Notes: a model not told the origin generated them from the sequence alone. Shown: positions 16,201 through 22,662, counted from the stretch's first letter. The stretch: DNA of 22,662 nucleotides from CAZZBK01 sp964652155 (GCA_964652155.1 CAZZBK010000099.1:1-22662); one strand, 5' to 3'. Numbers and translations are program-made.

Positions 16201-16513
16201 CGGTGCGACGGTTGGCACGAGCAAGTCGCTGAACTTGACCGGCGGACAAAACCTGGCCTTCTACCAAATCTCGCAAGGCTCGGCGACCAGCCTGCTTAGT
16301 ACGAACCCAACCAACGCGGCGACCGACGCAGCTTTTGCCCTGTTCAGTTTTGCCAGCGCGAACCCCGACCAGGCCGACCACTATCGCTGGTACGCGCCCG
16401 AGGGGGTCGACCAAGGCTCGCCCAGCAGCAGCGATCCACTCCGCTTGCACATCATGGACGAGCTGTTCGGCTCCAGCAGCGACTTCGACAGCTTCATCGT
16501 GTCGATCAAGTAA
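13214..16513 (+). CDS. Large exported cyclophilin / Calx-beta / DUF4114 protein
   Basis: A 1099-residue planctomycete surface or secreted protein. The N-terminus is basic and ends in SLRFEPLEARHMLT (about residues 30-43), the LEPR-type export signature of planctomycete giant proteins. A cyclophilin-type prolyl isomerase domain follows (about 115-270), with FPRILDNFVAQTG, FNDEF, LALANSGDDTNDSQFFIT and NHSIFGQ. Next come a cadherin/Ig-like stretch (278-424), two Calx-beta domains (424-530, 532-637; GTDYSASAASITI, SEGTENITIAI), an Ig-like domain (640-739) and a DUF4114 domain (743-912) ending in YRWEDLLGGGDRDYNDIVL. The last 145 residues repeat the first part of DUF4114 but lack the WED/GGDRDYND loop. 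Calx-beta and the Asp-rich loop suggest calcium binding. Start is GTG 13214. It converges with the S41 protease, 20 bases away. Confidence 0.9.
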   Translation: MKFRNWLSSLSSWNSKRHSAASAKLAARRSLRFEPLEARHMLTVSFESFPLGTSLQMFNGKDLLIPISTTDTTNGVDSYAVTSNSNSGLFQTSIIASGTTLWKLNVSGTDSSNNAFSGDLIFRLFDSETPLTVQRITTLTNEGFYNGKRFPRILDNFVAQTGSPNNTLSGSSGKGSFNDEFDADLTFTSPGLLALANSGDDTNDSQFFITDIDVPLGSMPTFLDFNHSIFGQLVSGFDTFNKVMTTPATGSPFISGENSGPVNPVTINSASIITSSNTAILRVHPTNANTTSGSAQIKVTATSGGDSSTAVQTYNVSLTADTVNDQPFLAAIPATVTTNQNTPVTVNLNPTDLENNALSFNLIDVATNLAPTNVSVSFSNGQMILTPAASFAGTKSLRVSVQETANASKSDSQAFTLVVNPTVRLSSSVTQFSEASGSATITATIDATQSQAITVSLNLTPAPGTDYSASAASITIASGSTQGTITLTGIDDNISEGTENITIAIGSVSGGLAANASASSVALAILDNDPIPGVSLSVSPTSISESGGTTTIVALADRPSSNPMVITLSYTGSAARGTDFTAPTTVTIPANATSASITLSALQDSIDESTESVTIGIQSLTNGQLGAAPTQTVSITNVTPVLTAPTSVKLSASSNHSSSANDNYTTAPRPLIQASSTPGQTLQILVNGQAAGTMTDTGSSGSYSGQINPGMLRVGDNTIATSIVGTANSTSSSFTLQYAPSYNSGYVVPGDVQEGNSITFSLDAKFASYQSELGYYVADDSTGLVGGVAPGSAAYAQAVMNSASRHTIFSPTTAAGTDFTVTLTGGQTLGFYLIPNATSAAFLAANPTNKLPGFASAFKPVAFFSFDAANPDKFQHMLTQADPLTGVVEYRWEDLLGGGDRDYNDIVLRVRPSSSTISGETIRPAGGTSASVSTTFTLSAPSTNGAAATQPTFTKLAGEFGVIKVSDPQGTVNGLQPGDVGWLAAALATRQAIFDAGATVGTSKSLNLTGGQNLAFYQISQGSATSLLSTNPTNAATDAAFALFSFASANPDQADHYRWYAPEGVDQGSPSSSDPLRLHIMDELFGSSSDFDSFIVSIK

Positions 16514-16533
16514 GACGACAACTCAGCAAGCGG

Positions 16534-18213
16534 TTATCGTCGTGCGACTTGGCTACGAGCTACGTTCTTCGCAGCTTCCAGAGCATTGTCGACCGTGGCG
16601 GGGAGCTTCGTGACCGTGTTCACCTGTTGCTCGATCGGCCTTGCCACCTCTTGCACCACCACGTCGGGCTGCACGCCCACTTGGCTGTACGGGTGCCCGT
16701 TGGGCGAATAGAACTTGGCGGTCGTTAGCCGCAACCCGGCACTGAGCTGATTCAGGGGGAAGATCCCCTGCACTGATCCCTTGCCGTAGCTGCGAGTGCC
16801 GACGATCGTGCCGCGATGGTGATCGCGAACCGCGCCGGCAAAAATCTCGCTCGCGCTCGCGCTGTCGCCGTCGATCAACACCACCAGCGGTACGCGCCAG
16901 GTGCCGTTGGCGTGCGCCTGGTAATTGTAATCCTCGTGCGGGCTCCGGCCCCGCGTCGAGACAATCACGCCCCGATCGACAAACTTGTCAACCAAATCCA
17001 CGCTCGACGTGAGCAGACCGCCCGGGTTGCCGCGCAGGTCGATAATCAGACTCTTCATGCCGTCGCGATGCAAACGCCACAGGGCACTGTCGACGTCGCG
17101 CGACGTGGTCTTCTGGAAGCAAGTGATTCGCAGATAGCCAACGCCCGAGGGGGCGTCGACGATTTTGACCTGATCGACGCTCGGGACCTCGATTTGTTCG
17201 CGGCGCACCCGTACCGCGCGGGGCTGAAAGCCTGGCGCAAGGATGGTCACGTCGACCCAAGTTCCTTCGCGGCCTTGGAGCATGTTGGCGGCCTGGTCGG
17301 TCGAGAGTTCCTGCGTCGAGCGACCGTCGACGGCGACGATCCGGTCGCCGGCGCGAATATTGCTCCGTTCGGCGGGGCTGCCGGCGATCACCTTGACGAT
17401 CAGCAAGCTCCCTTCGCTGGCCTTGAGCTCAACCCCCAGGCCAACAAAGTTGCCTTCGATTTGCGAATAAACTTCGTTCAACTGACCGGCGGTCAAATAG
17501 GTCGAGTAGGGGTCGAGCGCATTCGTCGCGCCGCAGACAAACTCCATGACCACGACCGGCTCGTCGAGTCCGAGCGACTCTTTGCCCAACCGGGCGACGA
17601 GCGCCGCCCCGTCGGCAGCCGCCTGCCGTTGCTCCCAACGCGCCTGGGTGGCAAAGCCCTCGATCTGCGGCCGTAGCTCACGCAAAAAATGCTCGATCTT
17701 TGCAGGCGCAACGTCGCTCAAATGACGCTCGACGAACACCGGGTCGGTCAACGCCGACTCAATGGCCAACGCGCCGTGCTCGAACAAGTTGCGCCAATTC
17801 GGCGAATGCACGTAATGCGATTGGATCTTGAGCAGCACCTCGCCATACAGCTCCAGGCACTCGCGAGGAGACAACTTGGCGAGCGAGTCGCGGAACGACG
17901 CGTCGTTATAGCGTCGACCCAGATCATAGTGCATCCGAGAGAGCGTGAACCGCTGCGAGAGGAGCTTATCCTCGGGCCAAGTGCGGAGCGCGTCTTCGTA
18001 GAGCGTCAGCGCCTCGCCCCAACGCCGCTCGGTTTCGAGCTGTTGGCCACGCTGGATCAGGCCTTGAACTTCGCTCGAGATCGCGGGGGGCGCGACCAAG
18101 CTCGGAGTGGCCGTGAAGCGGAGCTGCGCTTCGGCCGTCGTCGTTGCCACGACGAGCCACAACAGGACGAACGTCCGGACTACCGCCTGAGCGGCGGAAA
18201 CTCCAACACGCAT
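16534..18213 (-). CDS. Secreted S41 carboxyl-terminal processing protease with PDZ domain
   Basis: A 559-residue CtpA/Prc-like serine protease. A signal peptide ends at TTTAEA (about residue 29). A TPR-like helical segment follows (about 45-80, RRWGEALTLYEDALRTWPED), then a helical region, a PDZ domain (about 248-330, VGLGVELKASEGSLLIVKVI and GDRIVAVDG) and the S41 catalytic domain (about 345-525). The catalytic Ser is Ser453 in DSASASEIF, and Lys478 in YGKGSVQ is the base, 25 residues later, as in E. coli Prc. LRGNPGGLL forms the usual oxyanion-side loop. The enzyme should process C-terminal ends of exported proteins. ATG 18213 has GAGG 10 bases upstream. Its 3' end abuts the giant exported protein, but the genes converge, so any functional pairing is guesswork. 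Confidence 0.94.
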   Translation of the reverse strand: MRVGVSAAQAVVRTFVLLWLVVATTTAEAQLRFTATPSLVAPPAISSEVQGLIQRGQQLETERRWGEALTLYEDALRTWPEDKLLSQRFTLSRMHYDLGRRYNDASFRDSLAKLSPRECLELYGEVLLKIQSHYVHSPNWRNLFEHGALAIESALTDPVFVERHLSDVAPAKIEHFLRELRPQIEGFATQARWEQRQAAADGAALVARLGKESLGLDEPVVVMEFVCGATNALDPYSTYLTAGQLNEVYSQIEGNFVGLGVELKASEGSLLIVKVIAGSPAERSNIRAGDRIVAVDGRSTQELSTDQAANMLQGREGTWVDVTILAPGFQPRAVRVRREQIEVPSVDQVKIVDAPSGVGYLRITCFQKTTSRDVDSALWRLHRDGMKSLIIDLRGNPGGLLTSSVDLVDKFVDRGVIVSTRGRSPHEDYNYQAHANGTWRVPLVVLIDGDSASASEIFAGAVRDHHRGTIVGTRSYGKGSVQGIFPLNQLSAGLRLTTAKFYSPNGHPYSQVGVQPDVVVQEVARPIEQQVNTVTKLPATVDNALEAAKNVARSQVARR

Positions 18214-18420
18214 GTAACACGTACCTCGGAAACTCGGCTTCCGACGCCGCCCTCGTTGCTTGCGCGTGGCCCGGCGAGCCGGCCACTGGCAATGAACGTT
18301 TTCGGTCCGTCAGAGAGCCCAAGGAATCTGGATGTAGGGGAGCCGCATCCATGCGTGAGCCCATCTCGGCCGGGTCGAGCCAAAATGAGCCTCGGAAAAC
18401 ATAGGTCACGATTCAGCGCC

Positions 18421-18451
18421 GGTCAAAAAATTCTCGGACCCTTTTTTGACC
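18421..18451. terminator. A/T-rich hairpin followed by T-run
   Basis: GGTCAAAAAA (18421-18430) and TTTTTTGACC (18442-18451) are exact reverse complements around an 11-base loop, and TTTTT follows on the plus strand at 18452-18456. The shape is terminator-like, but no plus-strand gene ends nearby. On the minus strand it lies between the PQQ gene end and the S41 protease start and could stop read-through from the former. Confidence 0.45.
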
Positions 18452-18534
18452 TTTTTCGTTGTCCAGAACCACTACGAAAGTCACGACAGACAAGTTCATT
18501 AAATCGCGCCTTTTCGGCACGCAAAAACGACCCC

Positions 18535-18583
18535 GCCGACCCTGACAGGCGTAGTGAGTTTGTCGTACTTAACGACCCTGCGG
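18535..18583 (+). repeat. Diverged direct repeat, copy A
   Basis: GCCGACCCTGACAGGCGTAG then TGAGTTTGTCGTAC...TAACGACC aligns without gaps to copy B at 18706-18755. Over 46 aligned positions I count about 34 matches. It lies immediately left of the inverted repeat at 18586-18680. Confidence 0.55.
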
Positions 18584-18585
18584 CT

Positions 18586-18680
18586 GGGTGGCTGGCGGTT
18601 TGCTCAGCTAGCCCCGGCCTATATGCGCCTTGCTCTGAGGGGGATGCGCCGGGGTTTGCTCCGCAAACCGCCAGCCACCC
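18586..18680. repeat. Long inverted repeat with 18-bp perfect arms
   Basis: GGGTGGCTGGCGGTTTGC (18586-18603) and its exact reverse complement (18663-18680) form the outer stem. After a symmetric 8-by-8 mismatch, CCCCGGC (18612-18618) pairs with GCCGGGG (18648-18654), leaving a loop of 29 bases. Neither end is followed by a T-run in the outward direction; the plus side has CCAAAAAAAA. It resembles a small non-autonomous repeat more than an intrinsic terminator. Confidence 0.85.
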
Positions 18681-18705
18681 CAAAAAAAATCGCTCGAATA
18701 ACCTC

Positions 18706-18755
18706 GTCGACCTTGACGGACATCGTGAGGTTGACGCACGTAACGACCTCGGCGG
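18706..18755 (+). repeat. Diverged direct repeat, copy B
   Basis: Second copy of the unit at 18535-18583, reading GTCGACCTTGACGGACATCG then TGAGGTTGACGCACGTAACGACC. The two copies bracket the inverted repeat at 18586-18680. Copy B ends 26 bases from the stop codon of the PQQ gene. On the minus strand both copies could encode related short peptides (VVxxxxLTxxVxV), but no start or ribosome site supports translation. Confidence 0.55.
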
Positions 18756-18780
18756 GCCCCCCAACGGGGTCGGAGCGAAG

Positions 18781-20094
18781 CTATTTCTTCTGCTCGATGC
18801 GGTACAGGTGCTTGTCGGTCCGCAGATAGATGGCTCCGCCGGAGAACGAGAGCGACGAGAGCGTGCGCCCTTCGAGCTCGTTGACCGCGAGCTCCTGGTA
18901 CTCTTTGCCAGGCGCAAACACAAACGTCTTGCCGTTCTCGTCGTTGACATAGATGCGGTTGTCGGCCAACGTGAGCGAGGCCGAGTAGTTGCCCCCCAAC
19001 CGCTGCTGCCAGACTTTTTCGCCCGTCTTGGCATCCAAGCACTGCGCGATGCCTTGGTCGCTCACAATATACAACTCGTTGCCGACCAACAACGGCGACG
19101 GATTGAGCGGCGCGCCCTTGTCCAACTTCCAGACGACGTTCGTCTCGGTCACGTCTCCTTGGCCGCCAAGCTTGACCGCGTAGAGCAACGGGCGATCGTA
19201 GCCCGTGCAGATGAACGCCAAACCGTGACCGACGACCGGCCGGGGCACGAGCGAATAACCTTCGTCGTAGTGGACGCGCCACAGTTCCTTGCCGGTCAGC
19301 GGCTCGTAGCCGCCGACAAACCGTCCGCCCGTGCTAATCACCTGATCCTGGCCATTGACCGTGACGAGTAGCGGCGTGGTATAGGCCATCTTGCTCTGCG
19401 CTCGGTCCGACTTCCAGCGTATCTCGCCCGTGGCCTTGTCGAGCGCGACGACATACTGCACGTCGGTGCCATCGCAGCTGAGAATGAGCAGATCCTTGTA
19501 GATAACCGGCGAGCCCCCCGGGCCATGTCGATGGTTGTATTTGAGTTGGGTCGTGCGCCACAGCAGCTTGCCGTCGGTACTGACGCACGCCGTGCCGTGC
19601 GATCCAAAATGCACGTACACGCGGTTCCCCTCGATGATCGGCGTCGGCGAGGCGTGGCTGTTCTTCTTGTGGATCGTGCCGGGACTCTCTTTGTCGAACA
19701 CCTCGAGGTTGTGAATCACCTTGCCGGTCGCGCGATCGAGACAGAGCACGCGCAGCGACTTGCCCTCCTCGGGCTTGGGGGGCGGGGCCTTGGCTTTGGC
19801 GTCCTTGGCCTTGTCCGCGTTGGGGTTCACGACCACGGGCGGGGGCGGAATTGGCTTGCCGTTGTCGACCGCCGTCGTCAACCAGATTTGCTCACCAACA
19901 ATCGCCGGCGACGACCAACCCAACCCGGGCAGTTCGACCTTCCAGGCAATGTTTTCCGTTTCGCTCCACTTGAGCGGGTAACCATGATCGGTCACGTGAC
20001 CATCGGCCGTCGGGCCACGGAACTGCGGCCAATCGGCAGCCCACAGCGTGGCGGAAGTGAGCAACAAGCAAGCGAGCAGCGCGCGGCACAACAT
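18781..20094 (-). CDS. Exported PQQ-type beta-propeller protein
   Basis: A 437-residue secreted protein. The signal peptide MLCRALLACLLLTSATLWAA is followed by ADWPQFRGPTADG, the usual start of planctomycete PQQ-like propellers. Repeated blade motifs are visible: RVLCLDRATGKVIHNLEVF, YVVALDKATGEIRWKSD, ISTGGRFVGGYEPLTGKELW, IAQCLDAKTGEKVWQQRLGG and FVFAPGKEYQELA. A Lys/Pro/Ala linker (about residues 82-100, NADKAKDAKAKAPPPKPEEG) interrupts the first blades. Such proteins resemble BamB or quinoprotein dehydrogenase propellers but usually lack a proven enzyme activity, and PQQ binding is not shown. ATG 20094 starts the signal peptide; an in-frame upstream start at 20169 adds 25 polar residues. 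The gene is divergent from the SMP-30 gene at 20286. Confidence 0.9.
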   Translation of the reverse strand: MLCRALLACLLLTSATLWAADWPQFRGPTADGHVTDHGYPLKWSETENIAWKVELPGLGWSSPAIVGEQIWLTTAVDNGKPIPPPPVVVNPNADKAKDAKAKAPPPKPEEGKSLRVLCLDRATGKVIHNLEVFDKESPGTIHKKNSHASPTPIIEGNRVYVHFGSHGTACVSTDGKLLWRTTQLKYNHRHGPGGSPVIYKDLLILSCDGTDVQYVVALDKATGEIRWKSDRAQSKMAYTTPLLVTVNGQDQVISTGGRFVGGYEPLTGKELWRVHYDEGYSLVPRPVVGHGLAFICTGYDRPLLYAVKLGGQGDVTETNVVWKLDKGAPLNPSPLLVGNELYIVSDQGIAQCLDAKTGEKVWQQRLGGNYSASLTLADNRIYVNDENGKTFVFAPGKEYQELAVNELEGRTLSSLSFSGGAIYLRTDKHLYRIEQKK

Positions 20095-20206
20095 AGCAGG
20101 ACTCGTGCGAGGGTGGGGGTCGGGCAGGCTTCGGTCATCTATCGTCGTTGACCGGTGCCGTGAATGCAAGAGGGGGCCGAGGCGGAGTAGTGAGTAGGGG
20201 CGAACT

Positions 20207-20227
20207 GAAAACCGAAAACCGAAAACT
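20207..20227 (+). repeat. Heptamer tandem repeat GAAAACC
   Basis: Three consecutive copies of GAAAACC (the last ending in T) lie in the 191-base divergent space between the PQQ gene and the SMP-30 gene. Such A-rich tracts may bend DNA or bind a regulator; nothing else marks a promoter. Confidence 0.6.
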
Positions 20228-20285
20228 TGCCTTCAACCTGTTCCCTGCTAATCTCATTCGCACCCCCTCACCCCTGGATTAACCG

Positions 20286-21239
20286 ATGACCCGCTATCAA
20301 GACACACCACGCCCGACCGGATTGGCCGACGAACCCGTGAACAAAGCGACGACCGTCACGTTCACCGAAGGGCCGGCGGTCGATGCCGACGGGACCCTCT
20401 ACTTCTCCGATATCGAAGGCAATCGCATCCTCAAGCTGACGCCCGACGGCACGCGCAGCGTGTTCCGCGAGCCGAGCGGACGTACCAACGGCCAAACCTT
20501 CGACCAGCAGGGGCGTCTCTATCATTGCGAAGGCTCCGAGATGGGCCCGGGCGGCGGACGACGCGTGACCCGCACCACGCTCTCGACCGGCCAGTACGAA
20601 GTGCTCACTGAGCGTTTCGACGGCGCACGTTACAACTCACCCAACGATATTTGCGTCGATGGCCTGGGACGCGTCTACTTCACCGACCCGTGCTACGGCG
20701 ACCGCTCGATCATGGAGATGAGCATCGAAGGGGTCTACCGCATCGACCTCGACGGCCGCGTGACTCGCATCTTGGAACAGCCGACCATTGAGCGTCCCAA
20801 CGGCATCGCCGTCACGCAAGACTCGAAGCGGTTGTATCTCGTCGATAGCTGTCCGATCGTCGGCGGCCATCGCAAGATCTGGTCATTCGACCTCGACGCG
20901 GCCGGCAAGCCCAGCAATCAGCAATGCGTGTTCGACTTCGCGCCCGGCCGCGGCGGCGATGGCATGCGGCTCGACATGCAAGGCAACCTGTACGTGGCTG
21001 CCGGCGTCAACACGCCCCGCGGCCCGCACGAGTCGCCCGACGTTCCCACGGGCATTTATGTCATCTCACCGCAAGGCAAGTTGCTCGGCCGCATTCCGAT
21101 CAGCGAAGACGTGATCACGAACCTCGCCTTCGGCGGCGTCGACGGTCGCACGCTCTATGTGACCGCCGGCAAGACCATTTTCACCACGCGCGTCGCCATT
21201 CCCGGCCAAGTCGCTTGGCCCAAGTGGCGTGCGGTTTGA
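20286..21239 (+). CDS. SMP-30/gluconolactonase/LRE-like beta-propeller protein
   Basis: A 317-residue protein of the SMP-30/gluconolactonase family. Expected metal ligands are visible: Glu28 in FTEGPAVD, Asn120 in YNSPNDI, Asn172 in RPNGIAV and Asp225 in GGDGMRLD. Blade motifs include GTLYFSDIEGNRILKLTPDG, GRVYFTDPCYGD, KRLYLVDS and GNLYVAAGV. Members hydrolyse sugar lactones or related esters. No signal peptide is seen, so it is likely cytoplasmic. The ATG at 20286 follows a short run (CACCCCTGGATTAACCG) without a clear ribosome site. It converges with argG across the inverted repeat at 21255-21340. Substrate unknown. Confidence 0.9.
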   Translation: MTRYQDTPRPTGLADEPVNKATTVTFTEGPAVDADGTLYFSDIEGNRILKLTPDGTRSVFREPSGRTNGQTFDQQGRLYHCEGSEMGPGGGRRVTRTTLSTGQYEVLTERFDGARYNSPNDICVDGLGRVYFTDPCYGDRSIMEMSIEGVYRIDLDGRVTRILEQPTIERPNGIAVTQDSKRLYLVDSCPIVGGHRKIWSFDLDAAGKPSNQQCVFDFAPGRGGDGMRLDMQGNLYVAAGVNTPRGPHESPDVPTGIYVISPQGKLLGRIPISEDVITNLAFGGVDGRTLYVTAGKTIFTTRVAIPGQVAWPKWRAV

Positions 21240-21254
21240 CAAAGTCTATCGTTC

Positions 21255-21340
21255 TTCGTTAGCCCCGACGCGCAGCGGAGCGGGAAACCGTTGCGATTAT
21301 TCGAGCGTTTCACGCTCCGCTGCGCGTCGCGGCTAACGAA
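21255..21340. repeat. Long inverted repeat, family copy 2 (between convergent genes)
   Basis: A 28-base arm (21255-21282, starting TTCGTTAGCCCCGACGCGCA) pairs with its reverse complement at 21313-21340 with a single mismatch. The loop is 30 bases. The arms match those of the element at 7087-7171 almost exactly while the loops are unrelated. It starts 15 bases after the SMP-30 stop and ends 20 bases from the argG stop. Confidence 0.9.
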
Positions 21341-21360
21341 AAGCGCTCGGAGACGGTGTT

Positions 21361-22575
21361 CTAATACGCCCTGGGGTTCGTCCGCCCTTGCACGCGAATC
21401 GGCAGACCCTGGATGCGTAAGAAGCCCTCGGCGTCGGTCTGGTTGTACGAGCCGCCCCCTTCCATGCTGGCAATCGCCTCGTCGTACAAACTCTTCGGGC
21501 TCTTGCGGCTCGCGACGCTGATGTTCCCCTTGTAGAGGTGCAGCGTCACCTCGCCCGTCACCGGCTTTTGGGCCTCGTGAATGAAGGCCAGCAACGCGTC
21601 GAACTTGGGGTGATACCAGAAGCCGTAGTAGACCATCTCGGCCACCTCGGGTGCCATTCGATCACGCAGGTGCATCAAATCGCGATCGAGCGTGAGCTGC
21701 TCAATGTAACGGTGTGCATCATAGAGCAGCGTCATGCCCGGGGCCTCATAGACCCCGCGGCTCTTCATGCCCACGAAGCGCCCTTCGACCATGTCGATGC
21801 GGCCAACGCCGTTGCGGCCGCCGATCTTGTTCAACTCCTTGACCATCGACAGCGCGCTGAGCCGAGCGCCATTCACGCTCACCGGCACGCCACTCTCGAA
21901 GCCAATCGTGACCGCCTCGACCTTGTCGGGGGCCTGCTTGGGAGAAACCGTCATGCCGAACTCGACCAGATCGACGCCACAGACGTCGAGCGCTTCGAGC
22001 TTGCCCGCCTCGTAGCTGATGTGCAGGCAATTCTCGTCGCTCGAATACGGCTTCGAGACCGACGCCTTGACCGGAATCTTCCGCTGATCGCAATAGGCGA
22101 TCAACTCGGTCCGTCCAGGAAACAACTGGCGGAACTTTTCGATCCGCCAAGGGGCGATGATCTTGACCGACGGGTTGAGCGCCTCGGCCGCGAGTTGGAA
22201 GCGGCACTGATCGTTCCCCTTGCCGGTCGCTCCGTGGGCGTAGGCATCCGCCCCAACTTCGCGAGCCACTTGCAGGCAGACCTTCGAGATCAACGGCCGC
22301 GCGATCGAAGTGCCAAGCAGGTACACCGCTTCGTACTTGGCCTGCCATTGCAGCACGGGAAAGGCAAAGTCGCGGCAGAGTTCTTCCTGCACATCGACGA
22401 TCCGCGCGCTCTTCGCGCCGCAGGTATGGGCCTTTTTCAGAATCGCCTCGCGGTCCTCGCACGGCTGACCAAGGTCGACGTACACACAGTGCACGTCGTA
22501 CCCTTCATCTTGCAACCAGCCGAGAATGACCGACGTATCGAGACCACCGGAGTACGCGAGAACACACGAGGGCAT
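21361..22575 (-). CDS. argG: Argininosuccinate synthase
   Basis: Cytoplasmic enzyme that joins citrulline and aspartate with ATP to make argininosuccinate, the penultimate step of arginine synthesis. The 404-residue protein has the ATP pyrophosphatase P-loop AYSGGLDTSV at residues 8-17, then LGTSIARPLISK near 87, HGATGKGNDQCRF near 115-127 and SDENCLHISYEAGKLE near 179-194, and the C-terminal GVGRIDMVEGRFVGMKSRGV. Length is normal and all substrate loops are present. The SYEAGKLE stretch and neighbouring motifs look closer to eukaryotic-type enzymes than to the common bacterial SYEGGILEDP form, judged from memory. ATG 22575 gives MPSCVLAYSGG, the normal short leader. argH and other arginine genes are not in the window. 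Confidence 0.97.
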   Translation of the reverse strand: MPSCVLAYSGGLDTSVILGWLQDEGYDVHCVYVDLGQPCEDREAILKKAHTCGAKSARIVDVQEELCRDFAFPVLQWQAKYEAVYLLGTSIARPLISKVCLQVAREVGADAYAHGATGKGNDQCRFQLAAEALNPSVKIIAPWRIEKFRQLFPGRTELIAYCDQRKIPVKASVSKPYSSDENCLHISYEAGKLEALDVCGVDLVEFGMTVSPKQAPDKVEAVTIGFESGVPVSVNGARLSALSMVKELNKIGGRNGVGRIDMVEGRFVGMKSRGVYEAPGMTLLYDAHRYIEQLTLDRDLMHLRDRMAPEVAEMVYYGFWYHPKFDALLAFIHEAQKPVTGEVTLHLYKGNISVASRKSPKSLYDEAIASMEGGGSYNQTDAEGFLRIQGLPIRVQGRTNPRAY

Positions 22576-22662
22576 GGCACAACCGCAGGCAAAAAGAGGG
22601 AGAAACGAGACCCATAACGAGCCGTTTAATGTACTCGCCTCGCCTCGCGCGGTCTATGCCCT

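Larger units (their letters stand above)
18214..18780. other. 567-base gene-free region holding repeats and the S41 protease upstream region
   Basis: No convincing gene was found here. Translated frames crossing it either run antisense to flanking genes or read through repeats. It holds the upstream region of the S41 protease, the hairpin at 18421-18451, two copies of a diverged direct repeat (18535 and 18706) and the 18-bp-arm inverted repeat at 18586-18680. The flanking genes are both on the minus strand. Confidence 0.7.

Noticed and set aside
15311..16450. 379-codon minus-strand open frame
   Set aside because: Antisense to the DUF4114 region of the giant protein; Arg/Gly/Ala-rich without motifs.
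13214..16513. Possible RTX toxin or adhesin with type I secretion
   Set aside because: No GGxGxDxxx nonapeptide arrays were seen; Calx-beta and DUF4114 domains with the planctomycete N-terminal signature explain the protein better.
18586..18680. Possible tRNA or intrinsic terminator
   Set aside because: No cloverleaf or CCA end fits, and neither outward side of the hairpin has a T-run.
17689..19371. 560-codon plus-strand open frame crossing the gene-free gap
   Set aside because: Antisense to both the S41 protease and the PQQ gene and reads through an inverted repeat; no domain or ribosome site.

Overview
The window looks like chromosomal DNA of a GC-rich planctomycete, probably of the Pirellula/Rhodopirellula/Blastopirellula group. 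This is inferred from four things: a giant exported protein with the planctomycete-type N-terminal signature (RFEPLEARHMLT); PQQ-propeller, SMP-30 and secreted HEAT-like proteins; few Shine-Dalgarno sites; and intergenic spaces filled with paired inverted repeats. No phage, transposase, integrase, CRISPR array, rRNA or tRNA was seen. Seventeen protein genes are supported, one of them cut by the left edge.

Layout. 1-188 (-): start of a LolD/MacB-type ABC transporter ATPase. 308-2221 (+): IGHMBP2/UPF1-like superfamily 1 helicase, followed closely by hemC (2272-3204, +; tetrapyrrole synthesis). 3306-4637 (-): a two-gene unit, small cupin then pdxA (vitamin B6 synthesis), convergent with hemC across two hairpins. 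4850-5209 (-) and 5378-7072 (+): divergent exported proteins of unknown function. 7196-10854 (-): three membrane or glycosylation genes in tandem, namely an LPG-synthase-TM/flippase-like protein, a DPM1-like GT2 glycosyltransferase and a polytopic GT-C-like protein. 10992-12074 (+): AI-2E/PerM family permease. 12125-13000 (+): planctomycete-style anchored protein with a TPYGT-rich middle. 13214-16513 (+): 1099-residue exported protein combining cyclophilin, Calx-beta, Ig-like and DUF4114 domains. 16534-18213 (-): secreted S41 protease with PDZ domain. 18781-20094 (-): secreted PQQ beta-propeller. 20286-21239 (+): SMP-30/gluconolactonase-like protein. 21361-22575 (-): argG.

The genes form no single pathway. 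Housekeeping biosynthesis (hemC, pdxA, argG) is interspersed with envelope and secreted functions. The GT2, GT-C and LPG-TM genes form the most coherent neighbourhood and suggest lipid-linked sugar transfer at the membrane, but spacing and repeats between them argue against one tight operon.

The most unusual signal is non-coding. At least five intergenic spaces carry long paired inverted repeats of different families. One family occurs twice (7087-7171 and 21255-21340) with nearly identical arms and unrelated loops, each time between two convergent genes. The 567-base gap at 18214-18780 holds an 18-bp-arm hairpin between two diverged copies of a roughly 46-base direct repeat. I saw no clear defence system or other plainly undescribed multi-gene system.
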